A model generated the notes under the pieces. It worked only from the letters and a program-made list of their open reading frames with translations. It was not told where the DNA came from and searched no databases. Position numbers and translations under genes: made by a program. A DNA stretch of 64,000 nucleotides from the NCBI RefSeq assembly GCF_052114605.1, contig NZ_JBFRFB010000002.1, forward strand, positions 1 through 64,000. The letters are read 5' to 3'. Position 1 is the first letter of the stretch, and each line of letters opens with the position of its first letter. Shown here piece after piece: positions 16,204 through 25,213 of the stretch. This stretch comes from Microvirga sp052114605 (GTDB lineage Bacteria > Pseudomonadota > Alphaproteobacteria > Rhizobiales > Beijerinckiaceae).

Positions 16204-16995
16204 GTGCAGGAGCTTGATGTGACGGAATCAGATCGTGATGCCGGATTCGCGACGACATTGGCGAAGGGCCTCGCCGTTCTCGAGGCATTTCGGCCTGACC
16301 GGCCTTCGATGAGCAATGTCGAGATCGCCAAGCATACCGGCCTGAATCGCCCGACCGTCGCTCGTCTCACTTACACACTCGCGAAGCTCGGCTATCTCAA
16401 ACAGGAGGCATCCAAGTTCAGGCTCAGCTGGGCCGCGCTGATGCTGGTCAACCCGCTGCTCGTCAACACGAAGATCCTCCAGATCGCCCGCCCCTCCATG
16501 CAAAAGCTCGCGCAGGACGTGGGTGGCACGGTCTCCATCGGCGTCATCGACCGTTCGAATTTCGTCTATCTCGAAACATCCCGCGTCAACGAAAATGTCT
16601 GGACGTCCCAGGACCTCGGCACGATCGGCCCTTTGGTTCCGGCCGCGATCGGCCATGCGCTGTGCGCGCAACTCACAGATGAGGAATTCGAAGTCAAAAT
16701 TCGGCAGATGAAGCGCAACACGCCGGAGCTGTGGAACAAGTACTCCCCGGCATTCATGGAGGGCGTGGAAAGCTGCAAGAAACGCGGCTTCTCGGTTGTG
16801 CGCGGGACATGGATTCCGGGGACGCATTCAGCCGGCGTTCCTCTGCTCCGCGACAAGAACGGAGAATGCTTCGCCATGAATTGCCGAGTGCCGGTCTTCA
16901 GGCTTCAGGGTAATCAGATCGAGGATGAAATCGGCCCTCGCCTGATCTCTCTTGCCGAGAGCGTCAGAAACCAACTCGCTTTCATTTTTCCATAG
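16204..16995 (+). CDS. IclR-family transcriptional regulator
   Basis: About 263 residues. The N-terminal winged helix is FATTLAKGLAVLEAF, SNVEIAKHTGLNRPTVARLTYTLAKLGYL. The C-terminal effector domain shows VGGTVSIGVIDRSNFVYLE, the VPAAIGHALCAQL turn and the end RNQLAF. The frame reaches back to an ATG at 16114 without a ribosome binding site. GTG at 16204 (AGGGGG 8 bases upstream) and GTG at 16219 (AGGAG 7 bases upstream) are both better, and I chose the first. It is divergent from the importer/amidohydrolase-fold operon and likely its repressor or activator. Confidence 0.88.
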   Translation: MQELDVTESDRDAGFATTLAKGLAVLEAFRPDRPSMSNVEIAKHTGLNRPTVARLTYTLAKLGYLKQEASKFRLSWAALMLVNPLLVNTKILQIARPSMQKLAQDVGGTVSIGVIDRSNFVYLETSRVNENVWTSQDLGTIGPLVPAAIGHALCAQLTDEEFEVKIRQMKRNTPELWNKYSPAFMEGVESCKKRGFSVVRGTWIPGTHSAGVPLLRDKNGECFAMNCRVPVFRLQGNQIEDEIGPRLISLAESVRNQLAFIFP

Positions 16996-17065
16996 GGGCG
17001 CACCGTCCCTTTTGGCAGGCCGCGCTGGAAACCGACTTCGTCTTCACATTCGCTAGAGGTGGAAG

Positions 17066-17869
17066 ATGCGTAAGCTACAGGTCAGACGTTTGGCGCCGAC
17101 AATCATCGCGCCAGACGATGACCCACGCTTTGTGATTGCCCTCGCACGCGGCTTGAGCGTGCTCAGAGCATTCAGGCGCGGCGAACCGGGACTCGGCAAT
17201 CAGCATATCGCGGACCGCACCAGCCTCCCGAAATCGACCATCTCGCGACTGACCTATACCCTGAGCCGCCTGGGCTATCTGGAATACTCGCCGCTGACCG
17301 GGCTCTATTCACCTTCCGCCGCCGCCCTTGCCCTTGGCTTCAGCGCACTTGGCGGATTGTCCATTCGCGATGTGGCGCGGCCGATGATGCAGACCCTTGC
17401 TGATCGGATCGGATGTTCCGTCTCCATCGGCGTGCCGGACCGCGGAACCATGGTGTATATCGAGCATTGCCGCGGCCCGGGCCTGCTTCATATCGGCATC
17501 GAGATCGGCGCGCATATCGACATGGCGATGTCCGCCATAGGGAGAGCCTATCTTGCGGGCCTTGATCCGGCCACGCGTGACAATGTGCTCGACGAGATAT
17601 GTCCGCCTGAGCCACGCGGCGATGCCGTTCGCCTGGGAATCCAGCGCTCCATGGAGCAGTTCAGTGCACAGGGATATGTCACCATGGCCGGGGAATGGAA
17701 GGAGGAAATCCACTCCGTCGGCGTGCCCCTCACGCTGCGCGGTTCGCAGCCTTACGCGGTCAATTGCGTGGGGCCGGCGCATCTTCTTCGCGGCGACTTT
17801 CTGGAGGATGTCGGTTGCAATCTCGTCGACCTCACGGCACGCATTCGTCGCGCCATGAGTTCGGATTGA
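17066..17869 (+). CDS. IclR-family transcriptional regulator (second copy)
   Basis: 267 residues. The winged helix is FVIALARGLSVLRAF, LGNQHIADRTSLPKSTISRLTYTLSRLGYLEY. The effector domain is IGCSVSIGVPDRGTMVYIEHC and AMSAIGRAYLAGL, ending CNLVDLTARIRRAM. ATG at 17066 has GAGGTGG just upstream. It is clearly paralogous to the IclR gene 70 bases before it but diverged. It lies tail-to-tail with the branched-chain dehydrogenase operon (18 bases apart). Each of the two regulators may serve one of the flanking operons; which controls which is inference. Confidence 0.9.
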   Translation: MRKLQVRRLAPTIIAPDDDPRFVIALARGLSVLRAFRRGEPGLGNQHIADRTSLPKSTISRLTYTLSRLGYLEYSPLTGLYSPSAAALALGFSALGGLSIRDVARPMMQTLADRIGCSVSIGVPDRGTMVYIEHCRGPGLLHIGIEIGAHIDMAMSAIGRAYLAGLDPATRDNVLDEICPPEPRGDAVRLGIQRSMEQFSAQGYVTMAGEWKEEIHSVGVPLTLRGSQPYAVNCVGPAHLLRGDFLEDVGCNLVDLTARIRRAMSSD

Positions 17870-17887
17870 GAGCGCATCCGCGTTCCC

Positions 17888-19285
17888 TCAGATGTGAATG
17901 GCGCGGCCCTGCGCATTCAGCACAGCCTCCTGAAGGGCCTCTCCCTGTGTCGGATGAGCATGGATCGTGCCTGCGATATCGTCGAGACAGGCACCCATCT
18001 CGATTGCCAACCCGAAAGCCGTGCTCAACTCCGAAATCCCCTGCCCCACCGCCTGGATGCCGAGAACCAATTCGTTGTCCGCACGTGCGACGACGCGCAC
18101 GAAGCCGTCTTCCTCCAGCTTGGTCATGGCGCGGCCATTGGCCGAGAACGGGAAGCGCCCGACACGAACGTCGATACCGGATCGCTTGGCCTCGTCGGGC
18201 GACATCCCTACCGAGACGATTTCGGGATCGGTGAAACACACCGCCGGAATGGCCCGCTTGTCCCAGACGCGGTTATGTCCGGCGACGATCTCCGCCACCA
18301 TCTCTCCCTGCATCATGGCGCGATGGGCAAGCATCGGCTCGCCGGTGACATCGCCGATGGCATAGATGCCGCGCATAGAGGTTTCGCAGCGGCTTCCGAT
18401 GCGAATGAACGGCCCGTCCATGTCGAGCACGAGATTCTCGATGCCCCATCCTTGCGTCAGAGGCTTTCGCCCGACGGTAACGAGAATCTGTTCGGCCGCG
18501 AGTTGTCTCTGCTTTCCGTCCTCGCTTTCGACCAAGAGGGAGCCCTTCTCCTTCGCAAGGCCCAGCACCTTCGTTCCCGTCATGACCGTGACGCCGAGCC
18601 CCTGGAGCCTCTTGGCAACTGGCCGCGTCAGATCGGCATCGTATTGCGGGAGGATGCGCTGCTGCATCTCGACGACCGTCACATCGACACCGAGCTTGGC
18701 GAATGCCGTTCCGAGCTCCAGCCCGATATAGCCGCCGCCGACCACGGCGAGGCTTTTGGGAAGCGTCGTCGAACTGAGCGCATCGGTCGAGGAGATGACG
18801 GTTCCGCCGAAGGGGAGGTTCGGAAGCTCGACCGAGGTCGAGCCCGTTGCGATCACCACATTCTCCGCGCGGATGACCTGCATCCCCGTTTCCGTCTCGA
18901 CTTCCACACTCTTTCCGTCGCGAAAACGAGCCCAGCCATCCACCACTTTGACGTGGGATTTTTTCAGGAGACCTGCGACGCCGTTGGTCAGCCGGCCGAC
19001 GATACCGTCCTTCCACGCGATGGTCTGAGAGAGGTCGATTTCGGGCTGCGCGACGCGAATGCCGAGCGGGCTGTGGCCCGATCCCATATGCGTGATCTTG
19101 GCATATTCTTCTGCCGCGTGAATGAGCGCCTTGGAGGGGATGCAGCCGACGGTGAGACAGGTGCCGCCGAGCCTCGTCGCCTCCACGAGAACCGTGTCGA
19201 TGCCGAGCTGTCCGGCGCGGATGGCGCAGACATAGCCGCCGGGTCCTCCACCGATCACGAGGAGCTTGCAGGAAATGTCCTTCAT
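17888..19285 (-). CDS. lpdA: Dihydrolipoyl dehydrogenase (E3) of a 2-oxoacid dehydrogenase complex
   Basis: 465 residues. The FAD-binding start is LLVIGGGPGGYVCAIRAGQLG and the redox disulfide motif is GGTCLTVGCIPSKALIH. The NAD-binding motif is SLAVVGGGYIGLELGTAFAKLG, the second FAD contact is IYAIGDVTGEPMLAH, and the C-terminal catalytic HAHPTQGEALQEAV holds the His-Glu pair. It reoxidises the dihydrolipoyl group of E2 to make NADH. It is the last gene of the leftward bkd operon, 4 bases behind the E2 gene. No terminator is visible in the 18 bases before the convergent IclR gene. Confidence 0.93.
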   Translation of the reverse strand: MKDISCKLLVIGGGPGGYVCAIRAGQLGIDTVLVEATRLGGTCLTVGCIPSKALIHAAEEYAKITHMGSGHSPLGIRVAQPEIDLSQTIAWKDGIVGRLTNGVAGLLKKSHVKVVDGWARFRDGKSVEVETETGMQVIRAENVVIATGSTSVELPNLPFGGTVISSTDALSSTTLPKSLAVVGGGYIGLELGTAFAKLGVDVTVVEMQQRILPQYDADLTRPVAKRLQGLGVTVMTGTKVLGLAKEKGSLLVESEDGKQRQLAAEQILVTVGRKPLTQGWGIENLVLDMDGPFIRIGSRCETSMRGIYAIGDVTGEPMLAHRAMMQGEMVAEIVAGHNRVWDKRAIPAVCFTDPEIVSVGMSPDEAKRSGIDVRVGRFPFSANGRAMTKLEEDGFVRVVARADNELVLGIQAVGQGISELSTAFGLAIEMGACLDDIAGTIHAHPTQGEALQEAVLNAQGRAIHI

Positions 19286-19289
19286 CGGC

Positions 19290-20597
19290 TCAAGCCTCCA
19301 CGAAGATCATGGCAGGGGTCTCCAGGAGCGTCTTGATACGCTGGATGAAAACGGCGGCATCCCAGCCGTCGACGACACGATGGTCGAAGCTGGAGGAGAG
19401 GTTCATCACTTTACGAGGCACGAATGTCGATCCGTCCCACACGGGACGTACGACCATCTTGTTGACACCGATGATCGCGACCTCGGGATAATTGATCACC
19501 GGCGTCGTCACGATGCCGCCCATTGCGCCGAGCGAGGTAATGGTGATCGTCGATCCGGTGAGATCATCGCGCTTCGACGTGCCGTCCTTGGCTGCATCGG
19601 TGAGCCGTTTCAGCTCGATGGCGCATTCCCAAAGATCGAGCGCTTCCGTGTGGCGGACGACGGGAACGACGAGGCCGGAATCGGTCTGCGTCGCGATGCC
19701 GATATGCACGCCTTCATGCTGATGAATGATGCCGGCCTCGTCATCGTAGATCGAATTGAGGCGGGGCTGCTCGGCAATCGCCTTCACCATGGCGCGCATG
19801 AGGAAAGGCAGAAGTGTCAACTTCGGCCTGTCGGCGCGCTTGCTGGCATTCAGCTCCGAGCGGAGATCTTCCAGCGCGGTGACATCGACTTCTTCCACAT
19901 AGGTGATGTGGGGAATCCGCGATTTCGAGATCGCCATCTTCTCGGCGATCTTGCGGCGCAGGCCCACGACCTTGATCTGCTCGACGGCGGTCTTCGCGAC
20001 AAGTCCGGTCCCCCGGAATGTCTGGACCCCATGCGCCATGAAGGCATCGAGATCTTCATGCGTGATGCGCCCGGCGGGACCCGTGCCGGGAATCTGGCGC
20101 AGATCGAGACCGGCTTCGCGCGCACGATGGCGTACGGATGGCGGCGCAATCGGCTTGTCGCCCTCTCCACGCGCCATCGCTGGCCTCGGCACTCTCGGCG
20201 TATCGCTCGGACCCTCGCGCGGCGGGCGCGGCGTGGTCAGCCTCACAGGCATCGACGGCTTTTCCCGAACCGCCGGCTCAGCCGCCGCAGGAGAAGGCGC
20301 GGCCTTCTCGACTTCTTTCACCTCGGAAGGAGGCGAGGACGCAACAACATCTTCGCCTTCGATCTTCAACCGGATGAGAGGCGAGCCGATCGGGATCACG
20401 TCGCCGATATCCCCGCCGAGCCAGGTCACCTCGCCATGAACCGGAGAAGGAATTTCCACCGTGGCCTTGTCGGTCATGACCGCGGCGAGGATCGTGTCCT
20501 CGCGAACGAGATCGCCCACCTTCACATGCCACTCGACAAGCTCGGCCTCGGCAACGCCCTCCCCGACATCGGGCATCTTGATCACATGCTCGCTCAT
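19290..20597 (-). CDS. bkdB: Dihydrolipoamide acyltransferase (E2), branched-chain 2-oxoacid dehydrogenase type
   Basis: 435 residues from the ATG at 20597 (MSEHVIKMPDVGEGVAEAEL); upstream frame sequence is not protein-like. One lipoyl domain carries the modified lysine in VMTDKATVEIPSP. A Pro/Ala linker leads to the E1/E3-binding domain (PPSVRHRAREAGLDLRQIPG, GRITHEDLDAF). The catalytic domain begins near residue 210, with LRRKIAEKMAISK and the active-site motif SFDHRVVDGWDAA. The core assembles into the large E2 scaffold and transfers isobutyryl-type groups to CoA. It sits between E1beta and E3 with spacings of a few bases. Confidence 0.92.
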   Translation of the reverse strand: MSEHVIKMPDVGEGVAEAELVEWHVKVGDLVREDTILAAVMTDKATVEIPSPVHGEVTWLGGDIGDVIPIGSPLIRLKIEGEDVVASSPPSEVKEVEKAAPSPAAAEPAVREKPSMPVRLTTPRPPREGPSDTPRVPRPAMARGEGDKPIAPPSVRHRAREAGLDLRQIPGTGPAGRITHEDLDAFMAHGVQTFRGTGLVAKTAVEQIKVVGLRRKIAEKMAISKSRIPHITYVEEVDVTALEDLRSELNASKRADRPKLTLLPFLMRAMVKAIAEQPRLNSIYDDEAGIIHQHEGVHIGIATQTDSGLVVPVVRHTEALDLWECAIELKRLTDAAKDGTSKRDDLTGSTITITSLGAMGGIVTTPVINYPEVAIIGVNKMVVRPVWDGSTFVPRKVMNLSSSFDHRVVDGWDAAVFIQRIKTLLETPAMIFVEA

Positions 20598-20598
20598 G

Positions 20599-21612
20599 TC
20601 AGGCCTCCATCGTCTCAAGGAGTGCGCGGCCAACGCGGGAGGGACCTGGGAAGTAATCCCATTCCTGCGCATGGGGATAAGGCGTGTCCCACCCGGTCAC
20701 GCGCGCAATCGGAGCTTCGAGGTGATAGAAGCAGGCCTCCTGCACGAGAGCCGCCAATTCCGCGCCGAAGCCTGACGTGAGGGTCGCTTCATGAACGACG
20801 ACGCATCGCCCGGTCTTCCTGACGGATGCGGCAATCGTTTCCAGATCGAGCGGCACGAGCGTCCGCAAATCGATGATCTCCGCATCGACATTCGTCTCCG
20901 CTGCTGCTGCCTGGGCCACATGAACCATCGTGCCATAGGCCAGCACGGTCACGGCCGATCCTTCCCGCACGATTGTCGCCTTGCCGAGCGGATGCGAGAA
21001 ATAGCCGGAAGGGACTTCACCCAGTTCATGCTTCGACCACGGAATGACGGGACGATCATGATGGCCGTCGAAGGGACCATTGTAGAGGCGTTTCGGTTCG
21101 AGGAAGATCACCGGATCGGGGTCCTCCATCGCCGCGATCAGCAGGCCCTTGGCATCGTAGGGGTTCGACGGAACGACCGTCTTCAAGCCCGCCACATGCG
21201 TGAACAAAGCTTCGGGACTTTGGCTGTGCGTCTGCCCGCCGAAGATGCCGCCGCCGGTCGGCATGCGAATGACCAGTGGACAGGTGAACTCGCCGTTCGA
21301 GCGATAGCGCAGGCGCGCCGCCTCCGACACGATCTGGTCGTAGGCGGGATACATGTAATCCGCGAACTGAATCTCGACACAGGGGCGAAGGCCATAGGAT
21401 GCCATGCCCACCGCCGCGCCGACGATTCCCGATTCACTGATCGGCGCATCGAAGCAGCGTGTCCTGCCGTATTTCTGCTGAAGTCCTGCCGTGCAGCGGA
21501 AGACGCCGCCGAAATAGCCGACATCCTCGCCGAACACGATCACCTTTTCGTCGCGCGCCATCATCACGTCCATGGCGTCGCGGATGGCCTCGATCATTGT
21601 CATGCGTGCCAT
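20599..21612 (-). CDS. bkdA2: 2-oxoisovalerate dehydrogenase E1 beta subunit
   Basis: 337 residues. Family features in order: MTMIEAIRDAMDVMMARDEKVIVFGEDVGYFGGVFRCT at the N-terminus, TRCFDAPISESGIVGAAVGMA, the potassium/structural segment MPTGGGIFGGQTHSQSPEA, and the C-terminal transketolase domain VLAYGTMVHVAQAAA with VHEATLTSGFGAELA. With the alpha subunit it forms the thiamine-diphosphate E1 heterotetramer that decarboxylates 2-oxo acids from valine, leucine and isoleucine. The stop falls 1 base before the E2 start and the start lies 2 bases after the alpha stop. Confidence 0.93.
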   Translation of the reverse strand: MARMTMIEAIRDAMDVMMARDEKVIVFGEDVGYFGGVFRCTAGLQQKYGRTRCFDAPISESGIVGAAVGMASYGLRPCVEIQFADYMYPAYDQIVSEAARLRYRSNGEFTCPLVIRMPTGGGIFGGQTHSQSPEALFTHVAGLKTVVPSNPYDAKGLLIAAMEDPDPVIFLEPKRLYNGPFDGHHDRPVIPWSKHELGEVPSGYFSHPLGKATIVREGSAVTVLAYGTMVHVAQAAAAETNVDAEIIDLRTLVPLDLETIAASVRKTGRCVVVHEATLTSGFGAELAALVQEACFYHLEAPIARVTGWDTPYPHAQEWDYFPGPSRVGRALLETMEA

Positions 21613-21614
21613 AG

Positions 21615-22847
21615 TCAGACACCCGCCTGCTGGCGCTGACGACGCAGATGCGGCGGCATCTCCTCGTAGACGCCTTCGAACATATCGCGGGCGGAAGGCT
21701 TGCCGCCCGCATGAAGCGTGCCATGGCTCTCCGCCTCCTTCTGCGCAGCGATGACCGTATCGAGAATTTCCGCCTCCGCCTGCTTGTGCCGCTCCTCGGA
21801 CCAGGCGCCGCGAACGATCAGGTGGTTCTTCAACCGCTCGATGGGATCACCGAGCGGCCATGCATCGGACTCGGTCTTGGGCCGGTAAGCGGAAGGATCG
21901 TCCGATGTCGAATGCGCACCGGCGCGATAGGTCACATATTCGATGAGCGTCGGCCCGAGATTGCGTCGGGCGCGCTCAGTGGCCCATGCGGCGACCGCGT
22001 GAACCGCGAGATAATCATTGCCGTCAACCCGCAGAGACGGAATGCCGAAGCCCAAGCCCCGCGCGGCGAAGGTGCCCGCCCCTCCTCGCGCAATTCCCTG
22101 GAAGGTGGAGATGGCCCATTGGTTGTTGACGATGTTGAGGATCACCGGCGCCTTGTAGGTGGAGGCGAAGACGAGCGCGGCATGAAAGTCCGATTCCGCC
22201 GTCGAGCCGTCGCCGATCCAGGCGGCTGCGATCTTGGTATCATTCTGGATCGCGGATGCCATCGCCCAACCCACGGCCTGGATGTATTGCGTGGCGAGAT
22301 TGCCCGAGATCGTGAAGAACCCGTGCTCCTTGGATGAATACATCACCGGCAGCTGGCGGCCCTTCAAGGGATCGTGCGCGTTCGAATAGATCTGGCACAT
22401 CATGTCGACCATGGAATAGCCGCCGGCGATGAGAAGCCCGGCCTGCCGATAGGTCGGAAAGTTCATGTCTCCCGGCGAAAGCGCCTTCCGGAACGCGGAG
22501 CTGATGGCCTCCTCGCCGAGATGCTGCATGTAGAATGAGGTCTTACCCTGCCTTTGCGCGATCAGCATGCGCGCATCGAAGGTGCGCAGCGTCATCATGT
22601 GCCGCATGCCCTCGATCAGTTGCTCATCGGTGAGCAGCCCCGCCCACGGCCCTACCGCTTCGCCCGCCCGATTGAGGACGCGGATGATGGAAAACGCGAG
22701 CTCGCGGATATCCTCCGGGTTCGCATCCACCTCGGGCCGCGGCACGGTTCCCGCCTTGGGGATTTTCACATTGGAGAAGTCGGGCGCGCCGCCCGGGCGG
22801 ACAGCCGGTTCGGGGACGTGAAGGGACAAGGGTCGGACATCGTTCAT
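21615..22847 (-). CDS. bkdA1: 2-oxoisovalerate dehydrogenase E1 alpha subunit
   Basis: 410 residues, the length of Pseudomonas-type BkdA1, including the extended N-terminus (LSLHVPEPAVRPGGAPDFSNV). The thiamine-diphosphate motif is AAWIGDGSTAESDFHAAL ending in NNQWAIST, and the phosphorylation-loop-like region is TYRAGAHSTSDDPSAYRP. It performs the first, irreversible decarboxylation step. First gene of the operon; GGGAGATCC upstream is a reasonable ribosome binding site. The 383 bases upstream hold a large palindromic repeat. No Lrp-type BkdR is adjacent; the nearby regulators are IclR-type. Confidence 0.93.
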   Translation of the reverse strand: MNDVRPLSLHVPEPAVRPGGAPDFSNVKIPKAGTVPRPEVDANPEDIRELAFSIIRVLNRAGEAVGPWAGLLTDEQLIEGMRHMMTLRTFDARMLIAQRQGKTSFYMQHLGEEAISSAFRKALSPGDMNFPTYRQAGLLIAGGYSMVDMMCQIYSNAHDPLKGRQLPVMYSSKEHGFFTISGNLATQYIQAVGWAMASAIQNDTKIAAAWIGDGSTAESDFHAALVFASTYKAPVILNIVNNQWAISTFQGIARGGAGTFAARGLGFGIPSLRVDGNDYLAVHAVAAWATERARRNLGPTLIEYVTYRAGAHSTSDDPSAYRPKTESDAWPLGDPIERLKNHLIVRGAWSEERHKQAEAEILDTVIAAQKEAESHGTLHAGGKPSARDMFEGVYEEMPPHLRRQRQQAGV

Positions 22848-22955
22848 GGCGATTGGATCTCCCGGAGAGGGAAATAGGCGCGCAAGCCACCTAGGCCATA
22901 GGCATTGCCGGTTTCAAAGCGGATGGATGCTTCCAGCCCGTGAAGCGCCGCGCGT

Positions 22956-23217
22956 GTTCCCTCCCCCTTGCGGGGAGGGTTAGGGTGGGGGTGGTGCGAC
23001 CGGGTGAGTGCTTTGTGAGTCTGGCTCAGTGTCATCCCCGGCGAGCGTCAGCGAGGGAAGGGGATCCACGGTCAAGCGCAGCGCTATGGATTCCCTTCCC
23101 CTCCGCTGCGCTCCGGCCGGGAATGACACTGTAAGGCTGTTGTGCTCGCTGGACGAAGCGCATCGCTCCGACTTTGCGACCCCCACCCCCACCCCTCCCC
23201 GCAAGGGGGAGGGAAAC
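22956..23217. repeat. Nested intergenic palindromic repeat, about 260 bases
   Basis: The outer arms are near-perfect inverted copies: TCCCTCCCCCTTGCGGGGAG with a following GGGTGGGGGTGG (22958-22993), and CCCCCACCCC with CCGCAAGGGGGAGGGA (23180-23213). Inside lies another inverted pair, AGTGTCATCCCCGGC (23028-23042) and GCCGGGAATGACACT (23116-23130), with GGGAAGGGGATCC and GGATTCCCTTCCCC between them. It fills most of the gap between the bkd operon and the cyclase gene. No ORF or RNA gene seen. Confidence 0.85.
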
Positions 23218-23230
23218 ATGCGCTGAATCT

Positions 23231-24454
23231 TTAAGGCCGGTAAACCTCGACAGGCTCCGTGAAACCCTGCACCTGATGCATGCCGAGCGTCGAGGGATTG
23301 CCCCAGAGATGTTCCACGAAGGGCTTCGACATGAGAAGCGGTTCGCTCAAGGTCTTGTTGAGATCCGCGATGCGGCTCGCCAGGTTCACGTCGCGCCCGA
23401 TCACGGTGAAATCGAGCCGCTGGCCCGAACCCACATTGCCGTAGGCGGCATCGCCATGATGAAGGGCGATGCCCACCTCGATAGGCACGGGAAAACGGCC
23501 TTCGTTGTTGGCGGCCTCCACCCGGCGCAATGCCTTGGTCGCCGCGCTCAGTGCCGATTGCGCCGCGCCGCCGGTATCGTCGCCTTTGTCGCGGACAATG
23601 GCGAGCAAGCCGTCGCCCAGGTATTTCAGCACCTCGCCGCCCTCGTCCTCGATGGGCGGGACAAGGCAGTCGAAATAGTTGTTCAGGAGTTCGACCGCAC
23701 TCTCGGGGCTGAGCGTCGATGAGATGCGCGTATATTCGCGCATGTCCGCGAACAGGATCGCGGAGCGGATCCGGGTGACCTGTCCGCGCTGGATGGTGCC
23801 GCCGAGGATCGCCCGGTGCGGATCGTCGCCCACATAAATGCGCAGCACCTCGTCAAGCCGGTTGCTCGTGGCGCGCAGCTCCGTCACGAGCGCGAAGGAC
23901 GGCAGGATCAGGCGCAGGATCGTGAGGCTGCGGGAGTTGAACCCCTCGGCCGAGCGGGTCGCGAAAGAGATCGCGTTCTTGGCGCCGTTCGTGAAATTGA
24001 TCGGAATGGTGAGGTAGTGGCGGTAACCCACTTCCTTGAGCTCCGGCACAATGGCGAAGAGCGAATCCGGCGTCTCGTCGAGATTGAGGAACAGCCACTC
24101 CCCAGTCCGGCTCACATGGGCGAAGGGGCTCTGCTGATAGACCGCCTCACGCCGGTCGCCGTGGGGCAGGTAGCGCACGATGGTGCCCTCCTCCCGGGTC
24201 CAGAACCGCCCGATGCCGGCATATTCCGAATGCAGCGCCTCGATGGCCGAGGCAGCCCGGTCGATGGGAAGCCCGAGATCGATCAGCTTGAGCAGGAACC
24301 CGGTGAGAACCTCGTTCGCATCCTCCATGCGTGAGGCGGTCATTTCCAGCCAGTCCCGCAGGGCGATGACGCGAGTGAGCGTCTCCGGCTCCAGGCTTCG
24401 GGCCAGGGACAACAGATCGCTCGGAAGCGCCGCGTAGGGTGAAGCTGACATCAT
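23231..24454 (-). CDS. Class III adenylate/guanylate cyclase, soluble
   Basis: About 407 residues from the ATG at 24454 (another ATG at 24451). The C-terminal cyclase domain (residues about 225-400) has the first metal Asp in SAILFADMREYTRISS, the second in GGEVLKYLGDGLLAIV, and the later GVALHHGDAAYGNVGSGQRLDFTVIGRDVNLASRI-like region (seen as IEVGIALHHGDAAYGN, then FTVIGRDVNLASRI). The N-terminal half is helical with no membrane segment and contains a GAF-like stretch (EWLFLNLDETPDSLFAIVPEL, HYLTIPI). It probably makes cAMP in response to a bound signal. This type is abundant in Rhizobiales. The frame extends to 24589 without support. Confidence 0.87.
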   Translation of the reverse strand: MMSASPYAALPSDLLSLARSLEPETLTRVIALRDWLEMTASRMEDANEVLTGFLLKLIDLGLPIDRAASAIEALHSEYAGIGRFWTREEGTIVRYLPHGDRREAVYQQSPFAHVSRTGEWLFLNLDETPDSLFAIVPELKEVGYRHYLTIPINFTNGAKNAISFATRSAEGFNSRSLTILRLILPSFALVTELRATSNRLDEVLRIYVGDDPHRAILGGTIQRGQVTRIRSAILFADMREYTRISSTLSPESAVELLNNYFDCLVPPIEDEGGEVLKYLGDGLLAIVRDKGDDTGGAAQSALSAATKALRRVEAANNEGRFPVPIEVGIALHHGDAAYGNVGSGQRLDFTVIGRDVNLASRIADLNKTLSEPLLMSKPFVEHLWGNPSTLGMHQVQGFTEPVEVYRP

Positions 24455-24582
24455 AAGGCCAAGGTGTGTTCTCCCCCATCCTCCTTCAAGCCGTGAGGAC
24501 GGGTCGGATTGGAGAAAAGTCTTATGCAATGAAAAGTGGCAAGGATTTTGACAGAAGGCCAGCCACATAATAGAGCCGAGGC

Positions 24583-25203
24583 ATGGCAACCATCGATACC
24601 TTCTTCGTCACCAAGATCTACCGCGCCGAAATGACGGACGCCAAGGCCGAGCGACGCAATGCGGAGCTGGAAGCCGCCTGCCTGTCCATCGCCGAGGACG
24701 ACGAGGCAGGCCAGCGCTGGTGCGACAAGAACGGCTATCCGGGCTACACCTCCTATGCCTCCCTGAACGACCTGCCCTGGCGGGTGCCGGTGTTCGGCGA
24801 GCTGCTGAAGGAACTCGACAAGCACGTGGCGGCCTTCGCCAAGGATCTCGAGTTCGATCTCCAGGGCCGCAAGCTGGTGCTCGACAGCCTGTGGATCAAC
24901 ATCCTGCCGCCGGGGGGCATCCACACCTCCCACCTCCACCCGCATTCGGTGATCAGCGGCACCTATTACGTGACCATTCCCGAAGGCGCGAGCGCCCTCA
25001 AGCTCGAGGACCCGCGCCTCGGCTTCATGATGGCCGCCCCGCCGCGCAAGCCGAAGGCCAAGCCTGAGAACCGCCAGTTCGCCTATATGAAGCCCGCCCC
25101 CGGCACCGTGCTGCTGTGGGAAAGCTGGCTGCGCCACGAGGTGCCCCTGAACGAGGCCGAGAGCGAGCGCATCAGCGTGAGCTTCAATTACGCCTGGCAG
25201 TAA
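24583..25203 (+). CDS. Putative 2OG-Fe(II) oxygenase family protein (TIGR02466 type)
   Basis: 206 residues. The middle has LVLDSLWINILPPGGIHTSHLHPHSVISGTYYVT, matching the jelly-roll core with the metal HxH-type histidines. It is followed by FAYMKPAPGTVLLWESWLRHEV, whose distal His and nearby Arg/Ser (ERISVSFNYAW) fit the remaining Fe and 2-oxoglutarate ligands. These proteins are presumed hydroxylases of unknown substrate. ATG at 24583 is preceded by GCCGAGG. Alone between the divergent cyclase gene and the ada gene. Confidence 0.83.
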   Translation: MATIDTFFVTKIYRAEMTDAKAERRNAELEAACLSIAEDDEAGQRWCDKNGYPGYTSYASLNDLPWRVPVFGELLKELDKHVAAFAKDLEFDLQGRKLVLDSLWINILPPGGIHTSHLHPHSVISGTYYVTIPEGASALKLEDPRLGFMMAAPPRKPKAKPENRQFAYMKPAPGTVLLWESWLRHEVPLNEAESERISVSFNYAWQ

Positions 25204-25213
25204 CTGTCACCTC

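Noticed and set aside
19266..20780. A 504-codon plus-strand frame across the E2 gene
   Set aside because: Antisense to E2 with its lipoyl and DHRVVDG motifs; no domain of its own.
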